Shown here: positions 40,302 to 51,068 of the stretch, piece after piece | Layout: the number at the start of each line of letters is the position of its first letter | How positions within the stretch are numbered: position 1 is the first letter of the stretch | Assembly (NCBI GenBank): GCA_030374805.1 | Contig: JARGSG010000189.1 | Location: 2,108,001 to 2,172,000 of the forward strand | Length of the DNA stretch: 64,000 bases | Direction: 5' to 3' | Source of the DNA: Gracilaria gracilis | Lineage: Eukaryota; Rhodophyta; Florideophyceae; Gracilariales; Gracilariaceae | Translations under genes and position numbers: made by a program | The notes under the pieces: model-generated | What the model was told of the DNA's origin: nothing | Seen by the model: only the letters and a program-made list of their open reading frames with translations | Databases searched by the model: none

Positions 40302-41016
40302 TTACTGCCAGTTATGGTAGTTATGGCAAATGCCTTTAGCGACATCGACACTCCAATATCCGTTCTCGAACATTTGGTTCATATTCGCTGAATGTTTGAC
40401 GCTTCGCTTCGTGAAAGCGTCTGCGAGGTTGATAGCGCCGGAGATCCAAATGATCTTCTCTAGTTCCCCAGACTCAAACGCATCGCGAATCATGGTCACC
40501 GTCTTCCTTAGTCGGAACTCACGAAATTCGTGTAGAGTCGTAATGGTGTCAAAAAGGGCTTTCGAGTCCACTAAAATGTGATGCTCCGTGCCCACTTGTG
40601 GAAAGATTGCCCGCATCGTCTCTTTCATATCAAAACCGCGATCCTCCGCTTCCGAACACGCGACTATCTCGGCCCCGAATGAAGAGTAGGTCACTCTTCG
40701 CTGTTTCGTACTTGACCAATATATCGGATGGAATATATCTTCGTCCTAGAAAGCTGTCGCGTACTTCATGCCGCATATGATTCCGCTCTGTCCGTACGAA
40801 GTGTCGCTAGTTACGTGAGATGCATCCGATAAGCTTACCAGTTTCGCAGACGTTACTCCCATGGGGCGAACGTACTTGATCGTGGGCTGTATATCGAACA
40901 CTTCCTGGAGCTTGCATTTGCGTCTACAATGTGCTTGACCCTTAGGTCTCCCACTACCTGTTGCATCTTGGAAGTGATGAGTAACGCCTGAGGTAACACG
41001 GGAAAGCCTAAGTACA
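40302..41016 (-). pseudogene. Copia RNase H fragment (3' part of pol)
   Basis: Downstream remainder of copia pol after the gypsy insertion. RNase H residues are visible: SLSDASH (catalytic Asp), SSFGAEIVACSEAED (Glu), HHILVDSKALFD (Asp) and NLADAFTK near the end. The fragment is broken by a one-base frameshift at about 40915 and a TAG at 40748-40746; reading continues in the same frame after the TAG. It ends at 40302, just inside the polypurine tract. Confidence 0.88.
41012..41016. repeat. Gypsy target-site duplication, left
   Basis: GTACA here matches GTACA at 51069-51073, directly outside the gypsy LTRs and inside copia pol. Confidence 0.92.
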
Positions 41017-41524
41017 TGTCGTACAAATACCGATAAGGTGTGGGGTCCGCCTGGTAGAGGGAGCGCGCGAGGGCTCAACCTAAAGGGGAAAAACACACAA
41101 CCAATATGGTAGTAGGGCACCTGAAACCCGCAGGGGCAAACGGCGGGGCAACTAGTCTAGACCGTGTAGGTGTACGGTAGTAGACGTCGACGCGCGGTAA
41201 ACCCTGAATAGTAATAGAGTAGCAAGTGACCAAGATGGTATAGTTACTGCCCTAGTGGTGCCTGACTTTACAATACCCGAGGGGGAAGGCGAGGTGCACC
41301 ACAATATATACAAGGTGCACCGACGCCGATCTCCCATGCGGGCATGACGTCATCGGCTGTGCCCATGACCTACTGCCATGGCCCAGCAATGCTAAACTAT
41401 CCTAGACTATAAATTAGAAATTAGAAATTATAAAATACAGAATACCAATTGGGTACAGTGCAGCCAGCAAGGCGCACCAGTAGACCCACGTGGCACCAAT
41501 CCATTGAGGTCTCATTGTACTACA
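41017..41524 (-). repeat. Gypsy 3' LTR
   Basis: 508 bp with TG...CA ends. It contains TATATA flanked by two copies of the palindrome GGTGCACC (41293-41300 and 41314-41321), a plausible promoter core. The polypurine tract lies at about 41525-41540 (AGGAAGGGGGTC on the minus strand). Confidence 0.95.
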
Positions 41525-43976
41525 GACCCCCTTCCTACCCTGAGCCACGCCCTCGTGGCTCCTAGATCCTTTCACCAAGTCGGTTGCATCGTCGTACCAA
41601 TTTGGTCCCTGTCGCAGCCTTCGTGCCATCTCACGCCGTGCGTCGCGTCGGTTCGGCATCACCGAACGCACTCTGTTCACCACCTTGGTCATCACCGATT
41701 GCGGCTCTATCCACCTCTTTGGTTATCACCGACAGCGGCCTATTCATCCCCATTTGTGGTTTGGGCGCGACGCGCGCCCATTGCATACCTCCAAGGTTAT
41801 ACCTTTTTGGCTGCACGGCTTAGACCCATTTACCGTGTCGGTATACCCAGTGGGGGGGGGGGCGGGTTACGCCTTCAGGCTCGTGTGAGCACTGTACCGT
41901 GAAGGGTTTTGGCGCCCACTTGGTTGCGGCGTGTCTCTCTGTCCCTTCGAGGTTCGACTACCAACCCTTCGAGGCACTGAGGCTGACTCCATCGAGGTTG
42001 GTTCATCGTTCTCCCTTCTGGTTGCCTTCGCACCCCTTTGCGGTTTGTCCACGCAGGCTCGCGCCATCGTGGCTTTTCGTCCGACCGACAAGGTTGAATC
42101 CGTTTATGGTGACCCCCGATCCGTATCTGAACCACATGGGTAGCCCTGGTACCAGCGTGCGGGCTCCCACCCGTAGCGGTACACGGCGCTTCATTCACTA
42201 CCCCTAAGGGGGATGGATGGCCGCCTCGGTTGGCGTCTGCAGTGTACTGCCACAAAGGGTTCCATTTTCATGTGCATCAAACCACCCTCGGTGTCGATCA
42301 TCCATGACGAGCGCGAAACCTTAACGTGGTCAAAATAGCGCGAAAACCATCTAGGAACCATGTCCGTTCTGTCTTCAAAGAATACCACATAGGTCTCGAT
42401 CGGTTTCGTACCTCATAAGGAAACGAACTTTCATGGTAAGCACAAAAACTCGTTCCCTTCTAGACCATCCGAGGTATATTCATGTCCTTTCTGGTCTCGC
42501 TCCCATCCCGTAATGGTCTACTTCCTCTCTCTATGGTTGGGCGTCACCATATAGGTCCTGGCATGTGCCATTCGTTGGGCCTCCTTACCCTTCTGGAAAG
42601 CATCCTGCCTCGTCATGCACAGTACATGCGATCCTTTTCCCAAATTGGTGAGTTCCGGAACCGGTTCCAGGTCGAGCTCTACCAGATGCCTACCAACCAG
42701 GTGGCAGGCCTAGCGACGGCCATGGGCCCGACGCCTACAAACCCTTTGGAGGATCCTTTATTTGGTGCTAGCCTGAACCCCGGCCTTCTAGCCGCTCCGC
42801 AGGCTCCTCTCCACATCGGGTCGTCGGCACCTCCGTCGGTTGCGCAGGCGAGCGCGCCACCTCCGATGGGTGCCGACGTGATGCCAGGCGTCAGCGTGCC
42901 TACTAGTACCCCCGTGGGTCATGATAGCGCGCCTAGCCAGGCTCCAGGCCAGGCTCACCTCTTCCAGCCTTGGCCGGGAGCCCATCAGAACACCACTCCG
43001 GGTCGGGGATCCTCAGCTGGAGGCTCCTCGGGGCCTCACTTTGCCACTCACCCATCAGGTTGATTGTCGTAACCACTTCTGCATCCCTGTTGGTATTGCT
43101 CTTTCAGTAAAGTTAGAAGTTATGTGTTTCCATGTTAGGTTCCAATTTCCATCGAGGGGCATTGCGAGGCGGAAACGCGAAAATAACTCCCCTCCCCCTT
43201 CCTTAGACCAGCGTACCACGGTGGGTGAAGCGTAGTTCCTTGTAGGTAAATTGGTTCCATCTGGAGCTACATTTGCGTGCTCGTAGTATGGATTCACCAT
43301 GATGGTACGACGCTTCGCCTCCGCGCGGGGCAGCGAGCGGTTTTGCCTCCCCGTGAGGTGAAGTGACGTGCCACGCGCTTGCGCGCGGTGGCCAGCAATG
43401 TACCTGGATTGGTCTGCATGGCCTCTCACCATGCATGGGCGCACGTGCGGTGTTTCACCCTGGAGGTTACTTGCAAGGCAAATCAAAATATTTGACCGGA
43501 AAATTACCCCTCCATATGGTAGTGAAAACGCAGAAAACCCTTTTGGTCTGTATCTCGAGAACCAAGGGGTTTCAGAGGCTGGGAATGGCCGATTCGGGAG
43601 CGCGGCACGGTCAAAATACTTAGATTTTTTGACCATGCCGTTGCTCGCTCCCTACACACAATAGTGTAAACCGAATCGGTTACTCCGCACGGCGCGCCAC
43701 GAGAAGCGCGCGTATGCCTCGTCAAATAAAAAGATACAATTTTTTGAATGTTTCCCCCGTGCGGGTTCGCGCGCGTGCCGCGCATGTGCATGGCGCGTGT
43801 GCAACGGCGCGCGTACAACGGTGCGTCCGTCTTTAGCGCTACCGCCCCTTGGACGTACCCTCATGGAATGCTTCCTTCTGGTTGTACCTTCCCGGTGAGC
43901 GTCCGAACCGACTTTGGTACTCCTCATTACAATGTGCTTTTCCCCCTTCCTTGGGGGACTGCATTACCTCTAAGGT
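41525..43976 (-). other. Gypsy long 3' non-coding region
   Basis: 2.45 kb between the pol stop and the 3' LTR with no sense-strand frame of note. It is very rich in CC-N(4)-GG and ACC-N-GGT motifs, which are more regular here than anywhere else in the window. It contains the antisense frame 42482-43063 and a run of nine or more G near 41853. Confidence 0.75.
42482..43063 (+). CDS. Antisense frame in gypsy 3' region, Pro/Ala/Ser-rich
   Basis: 193 residues from ATG 42482, opposite to the element's gag-pol. The first 80 residues are ordinary; the rest is low-complexity Pro/Ala/Gly/Ser and probably disordered. I recognise no family. Antisense frames between pol and the 3' LTR are known in some plant gypsy elements, so it may be functional, but low complexity in GC-rich DNA can also give open frames by chance. 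Confidence 0.35.
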   Translation: MSFLVSLPSRNGLLPLSMVGRHHIGPGMCHSLGLLTLLESILPRHAQYMRSFSQIGEFRNRFQVELYQMPTNQVAGLATAMGPTPTNPLEDPLFGASLNPGLLAAPQAPLHIGSSAPPSVAQASAPPPMGADVMPGVSVPTSTPVGHDSAPSQAPGQAHLFQPWPGAHQNTTPGRGSSAGGSSGPHFATHPSG

Positions 43977-45350
43977 TTACCCATCATTCGGCATGTCCTC
44001 TCCTTTGCGGTTCCAGTAACTTACCCTGAAATGGTGTGGTATGGCTGAGGGCGGCTCAGCAGTGTCACCATCGGCGCCCCAGCCATACCAACGTACGGTG
44101 TACTTTAGACCATCTGGGGTACGGCGGTGACCTACAAGGCGTTCCACTGGGAACTCATTAGAGACCTGGGCTGGTATCGTTTCACCACTTTGGTTTAGAT
44201 GAGCATCGGTACCACTAGGGGTAGGTGTTTCCTCTGAAGGAGCAACCGTAATCCCCGCAGGTGGTACGTAGTCTGGGTCGTCACCCTGTGCGTCATCATT
44301 AACCTCGATGGGTGTCCCGTCTTCCCGGGGCTGAGTCCTCAGGGCAACCGCTTGTGGGTCACGCGCGGATTCTCCGCGTTCCTTCCTGGACTGAACCGTC
44401 TGAGGTGCAACCGTGATTCGGTCAATAGAGATCGTATTCTCTACACCATCGTGGTTCACCGTCACCGTGTGGTCGGTTGCTCGAACTACCTTGAAAGGTC
44501 CCGATGATTTCGGAAGAAGCTTGGAATTGATATCTCTATCAATAGCTTCATCATCGGCCTCATCACCCGGTCGTGGCTTAGCTCCTTTCGGAGGGTGGTC
44601 AATAAAGACATATTGACCAGGCGTAGCAGTTACCACTTGGGTTACCTTTCGGTCGTAGTCCTCCTTGTGCCGCTTCTGGGATGCTGTGAGCTTGCTCTCA
44701 GCATACTTGAGAGCACGTCTCAACCTCAAAAGGGTATTCCGTTTGACCTGTGACGGTGTGAGCGCTCCGGCGGCTTCTTGTCCTAATGGGTCCCCTTCAA
44801 CAACAATACCTGGTGGGTGTCTTGACAGTATTAGATCGAACGGCGTAGTTTGCGTCGCTCGATGAACCTGAAGGTTATATGCATATGTCAAGGGCTGCAC
44901 GAGCTCGTCCCAACCAGTTTGGTGTTCTTCCGTATAATGTCGCAGCCTAGATACCAGTGTTCGGTTAAAGCGCTCCACTTGCCCATTCGTTTGCGGATGG
45001 TAGGCAGTAGTGAAGTAGTGCTTAATACCCAAGAGGTTACAAACAGCTTCAAAGAACTTCGAAGCTAAGTTCGAACCATTGTCGGTAAGTAGATAAAGCG
45101 GTGCACCATACGGGTAGATCCAATTGTTCAAGAACGCCACCGCGAGGGTCGTCGATTTCGTGTCCTGCAAGGGTATCGCTCGCGTGAGCTTCGAGAACCT
45201 GTCGGTGATTACGATGATGTACTGATATCCCCTTGTGGTTTTTGGTAATGGACCCAGAAGGTCATTGCGACGAACTCGAGAGGACCCGCTGCAGGGAATA
45301 ACTTCAAGTATTTCCTGTGCTTCCGGAGACCTCCACGGGTACGTACGCAA
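43977..45350 (-). pseudogene. Gypsy integrase core and chromodomain (pol 3' part, after frameshift)
   Basis: Integrase core with Asp, Asp, Glu: VITDRFSKLTRAI, LLTDNGSNLASKFF, and HPQTNGQVERFNRTL. It is followed by a GPF-type C-terminal domain (SSGPFKVVRATDHTVTV) and a chromodomain near the end (about 44160-44010, EFPVERLVGHRR, then YTVRWYGW). The frame joins the upstream part only across a single-base deletion at about 45263; the first residues of this open frame are out-of-frame sequence. Confidence 0.92.
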
Positions 45351-46384
45351 GATTCACATTGACCTACAAAGGTATATATATCATTAGCCATATGAGGCCA
45401 GTAGTACCCTTGCCTCAAGGTGTAGTACATTCTCGTACCTCCAGGGTGTCCTGATAGCCTTGGGTAGTGGGCTAGGTACAGCACCCGAGGGCGCAGCACC
45501 TTGGGCACTACCTTCTGAAGGGAACCATCAATAGGAGCTCGCCTCACCAGGAAACCATTTCGGTCGACGTCAAAGTTCGAGTCTTTCATACCTACTTGGT
45601 CCATGAGAGAGCGGCAATAAACATCGTTTGCTTGCTCTCTCAGGAATTCCTCGCGGGTAATTGGCATGACGTCTGTTTCCTCGAGGGCGAGTATTTCCCG
45701 AGCGATGGCATCACTAAACCACGTATCCTCTTCGGGTAGAGTCCAGTAACCTTCTAAGGTATCACCATCAGGGTTGGTAGAGATGGTAAAGCATGGGATA
45801 TCATCCTCTACCGGCTCGGTGTCCAAACCATCTGTGGTAATGCGAGACATCGCGTCTGCGACATTGTGCTTGATACCTGGACGGTACTGTACGTCATACT
45901 CGAACTCTGAAAGTCGTAACCGCCATCGGGCAAGTCTGCCTGATGCGTCGGCCAGACCCAGTATCCACCGTAGGGTATCATGGTCGGTTCGAAGCGTGAA
46001 CCTTTCACCATATAGGTAGGGACGGAGCATCAACATGCTCCAGACTACTGCCAGACATTCCTTTTCGGTTGTTGTGTAGTTCTTTTCTGCAGCGTGCAAA
46101 GCACGGCTCCAGTACCCTATAGGTAGTTTGTCGCCGTTTTCTTGCTCCTGCATAAGACAACAACCAATTTGGGCGTCCGAAGCGTCAGTATCCAACGTGT
46201 ATCGTAAACCAGCTTTGGGTAATGCCAAGATGGGAGGTGTCAAGAGCGCATGTTTCAGCGCCTCGAACGCATCCATTTCCTCATTGGTAAGACATTCAAA
46301 CCTTGTAGGTTGACCTTTCAGCAGCTTCCTGTTGAGGGGAGCCGCTATCTTGGCAAATCCCTTGATAAACCGGCGGTACACATT
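45209..46384 (-). pseudogene. Gypsy RNase H and integrase zinc-binding region (pol middle part)
   Basis: Starts right after an in-frame TGA (46387-46385) and continues the RT frame: the RT thumb, then RNase H (LDTDASDAQIGCCL, TTTEKECLAVVW, LRTDHDTLRWI) and the H2C2 integrase finger (HYPRLSGHPGGTRMYY, then CESC). It runs out of frame at about 45263, where a base is missing. Confidence 0.92.
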
Positions 46385-48172
46385 TCACAAACCTATAAAG
46401 GATCGGATTTCCGTCTGGGACGTGGGTGGCTTCGCCTCCTGCACGGCCCGGATATTCCGCGGCGTCACTTCTAACCTCCCAGGGCTGATGATATGACCAA
46501 GGTATTCTACCTCTTTGGTGAAGAATTCGAACTTGCGGAGCTTCAACGTTACTCCAGATTCCCTCAAAAGGTTTAAAACTTCCCTAACATGGTGGAAATG
46601 TTCCTCTACCGTCCTGGAATATATGATTACATCGTCGATGTATACCAGAGCGGTTCTCCACTTCACCTTCGAAAGGATTATATCTAACGCCCTCTGAAAG
46701 GTAGCCGGGGCATTTCGCAACCCAAAGGGCATACGCGTAAAACGGAATAACCCAGCGTGGCAAGTAAACGTAGTTTTGTCCTTGTCTTCTTCCCTGATAG
46801 GTACCTGCCAATAACCACAATTGGCATCGAGCGTAGTAAAGATCTTGGCGTTGCCCAACGAATCTATACACTCGTCCATTCTAGGTATTGGGTACGAATC
46901 CCTAATGGTCGTACTATTCAGTCTTCTGTAGTCCACACAGAACCGCATACGGGTATCATTCTTCTTTGTGACGAGAACCACAGGGCTGGCCCAGTCCGCA
47001 TTTGCTGGTTCTATGACACCTTCACGGAGCATTCTCTCGACCTCATTGAGCTCAACCTCCCGGGCTTTTGGACCTGCACGGTAAGGCTGCTGGTAAATGG
47101 GTTTCCAGCCAGGCACCATATCAATACGGTGCTCTGTAGCCTCAATTTGGCCCAACCGGCCCGACCACATGGGTTCAAATTCTTCTAAGAGACTGAGGAT
47201 CCGGTCTCGGAGAGCCTGGTTCTCCGCACCGATCTGGACTTCCTCTCTCCAATTCCGCACTGGGTCCAGTTCCATAGTCTTTTCCTGATCCCTAACCTTA
47301 AAGGTACTGGCGATCTTCTGTTCCATTTTGGTATTTGTCGATAACGGGGGCGCATATGCAGGGTATGGCGCATCCGTTCCTCCTCCTTCCTTAGAGGTAG
47401 CGACCTCGCCCAACACATTAGGTGAGACCGTGAAAACCCCTTGTGGTGCCGGCAGTGCGATTCCAATAGTGGTATTCTTGGGTAACTTAACAATGTGATT
47501 GCTAAAGTTTCTCAAGTACACCTTGAAGGCTTGGTTAGGGATGTTGTCGATAATCCCGTTTGCCATCAAGGCGAGATGTCTTTCTGCCAACCTAGGATGG
47601 TTCTGTAGCATTACCAATCCGGGAACTGCGCATGAGACATTCACTACCATTTGGGTCATAGCCGGAATTGAAACCAATTTGGTGAGCCGTATCTTGTTTG
47701 AAACGGTTTCGGTGGGTATATTGAACCTAGGCTTCTTACGCCAACCATTTTTGGTCTGCGTATTACCCAGTATGGCAATACGACCACCTTGACGGAGAGC
47801 GACCGTTCGGGACCCTGGCAAAATTGCCTTGACATGTCTGTCAATAAAGTTGGTCCCGAGGATACAGTTTGTCGCCAGACGATCCACCACGAAGAAATTG
47901 AGCTTCACCTTCAAGGTTCCAAGTTGTACCACAGTGGTTAACATTCCTCTAAGGTGCAGTGGGCGCTCGTTAGCGTCCACCAGCGGGTTGATAGTCGGGG
48001 CAGGCCGAATGTTCCGCAAGACCGCATCGGGTATGACGCGAGCGTTCAGCACATTCGGACCGGCGCCGGTATCGAGTACACACGCAACGGGGACCTGTAG
48101 GTAATTGAGAAAGCTTACTGAAGCATTAACTTTATAGTTATTGTACTTCATTAGACACCACATTGGGTACAT
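46385..48172 (-). pseudogene. Gypsy protease and reverse transcriptase (pol 5' part)
   Basis: From ATG 48172. The aspartic protease motif VACVLDTGAGPN lies about 30 residues in, with ILGTNFID as the second strand. The reverse transcriptase follows: MRFCVDYRRLNSTT, FTTLDANCGYWQVPI (catalytic Asp), FTRMPFGLRNAPATFQ and VYIDDVIIYS (YIDD). It ends at a TGA within the RT thumb. The pol frame has its own stop shortly upstream (about 48199), so gag and pol are separate frames divided by about 75 bp. Confidence 0.93.
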
Positions 48173-48250
48173 CTGATTCTTCTTTTTCCACCATTAAGGT
48201 TTCCCGTTCCGGTATCGACGGGCCTTCCAATTCACGGTTAGGGGTGGCCC

Positions 48251-50413
48251 CTACGCTAACCGTTCGGTGTTTTCCTGCTCCTCTTGAGCGGGACTGTCCT
48301 TCTCCAAGATTGGTGTTTCCTCGACGAGATGAACCTGAGATGGTGATGGTTGAGCTTGTACCCTCTTTCCAGATCCATATAGGTTACGGTGGTTTTGCTG
48401 CCTGGCACTGATCAGATGTTCGCGCACCCCTGGGGGTATTTTGTCACATCTGTTCGCCAGATGGTCTGGCGACAAACAGAGCCAGGAGACCAATCCACCT
48501 GTCTGGGGATCACGCATTGCCATAGAGGTAGGTCGGGTCACCGGATTGGTCGGTGCTGTAGCATAGGAAGATGCTTGCGAACCACCCGTTGAGGTTTGTT
48601 GAGTGCTCGCCGCACTCGGTGGCGACCTTACCGAAGCTGGTGGTACTGTCGACGACCAATTACCAATGGAGGGGGCTCGTGACTGAGCCTGCGGCGCAGT
48701 CACGAGATGAACTGCCATTCCTGTTGGTACGCGAATGAGCGAATCTCCCTCTGAGGTAGTGCTTTCTTCTAGCTCCAATACTGACCGTTTCGGTTTATCC
48801 TTTGAGGTATGGGACGCCGACGGCTTCTTTCCATGACGGAGAGTGTCGCCTAGTCCCTGGCCATAACGGGCAAGCCCATTATAGTCCACCTTACGGTTGT
48901 TCGCCAGGTAATTGCGTACCTGCGAACGGATCGCTTTGTCAACATTGTCGGCAAAGAGCGACTTCAACCTACTAGTGGTAAAGACATTACCGCATCGGGT
49001 GGCCAGATTCCAAAGGCCCAACGAGAATTCCATTTCGGTTTGGCTAGAGCGTTGGAGATATGCCTGCACCTCAGCGTAACCTTCCTGGATAACCTCATCG
49101 GTAGCGTAAGTTTCCAACATGAAATTAACCACTTCTGGGTACGTCTCTAACATCTCTGTCCCCTCTTCATCAACCGCCAGGGTATTTCCACGGAGCCTGC
49201 CTTGCAGCAAGTGGTAAGCTTGACCTTTAAGGTAAAACTGGAATAACCACATGGCAGCACCTTCGGAAAAACCATTTTGGTCACATGCAATCTTGAACTT
49301 CTGTAGAAACTCAATTACCGCAATGAGATCATCACCTGTGAAGGTAGTATCACCCATCTGGAAGCTGAGCTTCTTGTGGTGCTTGGTGATCTTCTGCGCA
49401 ACCTCTTGGGTGTAAGCAGAGGATCGGTTTCTCAACCGATATGACCTATAATCAACCGCTTTGGTGAACATATCGTTCAGCGGCTGACGCACCTCTAGGG
49501 TTGTATCGGTGTCCGAATCCGAGTCGGACGACTCGTACCGTTTCTTCTTACCTTTCCGGTTTCTCTTTGACGACTTCTTCGCCAACCTGTTCGGTTTCTT
49601 CTTGCGTCTACCTTTACGGTCATCATCCGACGATGAACCAGTATCGGTATCGGAGCTCGAGGAATCGGGGTCAGAGTCGTAGCCGCGATTCTTTCCCTTT
49701 TTCCCCCTCCTTTCTTTACCCTTGCAGTTTCTTCTTCGTCGCCCCTCTTCTGGGTCAGACGAATCGTCCACAGGTCCACCAGTCTTGGTGTCCTTTCGAA
49801 CGTTACCTCCAATGGGTGGCAAGTACACGTCTCGAGGGCCCATCTCTATATGGTCCTCTTGAACTTGCCTTAAGCCTTGTAGGTACGCACTATCGGCCGG
49901 AATTGGCTTGATTGGTGCGGAAGAACCGGCAGGGATCCCTTGTGGTATGCGAGTAACCACATTCACCCCAGGGGTTTTGGCTTCCGCCATTCCTTCAGAA
50001 ACCCAAAGGTCTTGAACCACTCGGTAGATATGCTCCCGGGCACCCGTTAAGAGGTATGTTTCAACCAATTTAGGTATGCGTTGAGAGAGCTCGTGCACGG
50101 CTCGATCAACCACCAAGCGGGTAACGGCGTCCATGTCCATTGAGGTCATAGCTTCATTAACCGTAGCGGTAAAAAGAGCTTTCGCTCGATCTTCCAATTG
50201 GGGCCAAAGGTCCTCAACCGTTGTCGGAAAATCCTTGTTAGGTTCAGGAGCCAACGGTGGCTGAGTGCCCGTATCCTTCGAGGTTCCGGCCCGAGGTTGC
50301 CGAAGCAACTCCTCGGGATTATCCAGAATGGGTTTAGCGGCTGACGCCGCAGCAGAACCCTTGTGGCTAGGTGGCGCGCTAGAGCCACGAGTAATCCTTT
50401 TAGGTCTTTCCAT
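48251..50413 (-). CDS. Gypsy gag polyprotein
   Basis: 720 residues from ATG 50413; an earlier TTG was rejected. The N-terminal third is low-complexity, with a strongly basic/acidic Lys-Arg-Ser-Asp section (about residues 205-285). A capsid-like helical domain follows (about 305-520: VIEFLQKFKIACDQ, MWLFQFYLKGQAYHLL, YLQRSSQTEMEFSLGLWNLA). Near the C-terminus a CCHC-like knuckle reads S-x2-C-x4-H-x4-C (SWLCLSPDHLANRC), with Ser in place of the first Cys. Gag packages element RNA into particles. The frame is intact. Confidence 0.85.
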   Translation of the reverse strand: MERPKRITRGSSAPPSHKGSAAASAAKPILDNPEELLRQPRAGTSKDTGTQPPLAPEPNKDFPTTVEDLWPQLEDRAKALFTATVNEAMTSMDMDAVTRLVVDRAVHELSQRIPKLVETYLLTGAREHIYRVVQDLWVSEGMAEAKTPGVNVVTRIPQGIPAGSSAPIKPIPADSAYLQGLRQVQEDHIEMGPRDVYLPPIGGNVRKDTKTGGPVDDSSDPEEGRRRRNCKGKERRGKKGKNRGYDSDPDSSSSDTDTGSSSDDDRKGRRKKKPNRLAKKSSKRNRKGKKKRYESSDSDSDTDTTLEVRQPLNDMFTKAVDYRSYRLRNRSSAYTQEVAQKITKHHKKLSFQMGDTTFTGDDLIAVIEFLQKFKIACDQNGFSEGAAMWLFQFYLKGQAYHLLQGRLRGNTLAVDEEGTEMLETYPEVVNFMLETYATDEVIQEGYAEVQAYLQRSSQTEMEFSLGLWNLATRCGNVFTTSRLKSLFADNVDKAIRSQVRNYLANNRKVDYNGLARYGQGLGDTLRHGKKPSASHTSKDKPKRSVLELEESTTSEGDSLIRVPTGMAVHLVTAPQAQSRAPSIGNWSSTVPPASVRSPPSAASTQQTSTGGSQASSYATAPTNPVTRPTSMAMRDPQTGGLVSWLCLSPDHLANRCDKIPPGVREHLISARQQNHRNLYGSGKRVQAQPSPSQVHLVEETPILEKDSPAQEEQENTERLA

Positions 50414-50540
50414 AGTGACCAATAGTGGTATCCAATTGCTTCGCGAGTATTCCTACGAAACCAAATAGGTGTGTGAACTTCCAGAATCCTTTCGAATGTC
50501 TTCTGTTCACCAGTAAAGGTACGACAAAAACCAAGCAACT

Positions 50541-50557
50541 TCTAAGTCGGGAGACCA
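50541..50557 (-). other. Gypsy primer-binding site
   Basis: Three bases inside the 5' LTR, the minus strand reads TGGTCTCCCGACTTAGA, the usual TGG start of a site pairing with a tRNA 3' end (CCA). The tRNA species was not identified. Confidence 0.75.
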
Positions 50558-50560
50558 AAA

Positions 50561-51068
50561 TGTCGTACAAATACCGATAAGGTGTGTGGTCCGCCTGGTA
50601 GAGGGAGCGCGCGAGGGCTCAACCTAAAGGGGAAAAACACACAACCAATATGGTAGTAGGGCACCTGAAACCCGCAGGGGCAAACGGCGGGGCAACTAGT
50701 CTAGACCGTGTAGGTGTACGGTAGTAGACGTCGACGTGCGGTAAAACCTGAATAGTAATAGAGTAGCAAGTGACCAAGATGGTATAGTTACTGCCCTAGT
50801 GGTGCCTGACTTTACAATACCCGAGGGGGAAGGCGAGGTGCACCACAATATATACAAGGTGCACCGACGCCGATCTCCCATGCGGGCAGGACGTCATCGG
50901 CTGTGCCCATGACCTACTGTCATGGCCCAGCAATGCTAAACTATCCTAGACTATAAATTAGAAATTAGAAATTATAAAATACAGAATACCAATTGGGTAC
51001 AGTGCAGCCAGCAAGGCGCACCAGTAGACCCACGTGGCACCAACCCATTGAGGTCTCATTGTACTACA
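50561..51068 (-). repeat. Gypsy 5' LTR
   Basis: 508 bp, matched to 41017-41524 with six substitutions. The promoter-like TATATA between two GGTGCACC palindromes is at about 50837-50865. GTACA follows at 51069-51073. Confidence 0.95.

Larger units (their letters stand above)
41017..51068 (-). mobile_element. Ty3/gypsy chromovirus-type LTR retrotransposon, nested in copia
   Basis: Complete 10,052-bp minus-oriented element with 508-bp LTRs (TG...CA; six differences), 5-bp target duplications GTACA, a tRNA-type primer site, a polypurine tract, gag, and pol in gypsy order (protease, RT, RNase H, integrase, chromodomain). Pol is broken by one nonsense codon (46387-46385) and one single-base deletion (near 45263); gag is intact. 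A 2.4-kb region between pol and the 3' LTR lacks sense coding but holds an antisense frame. The whole interior is dense in ACC-N(4-8)-GGT. The chromodomain suggests targeting to a histone mark. The copy looks recently inserted. Confidence 0.96.

Noticed and set aside
49501..49911. Plus-strand frame of 136 residues within gypsy gag
   Set aside because: It is the antisense shadow of the Lys/Asp/Ser-rich gag section.
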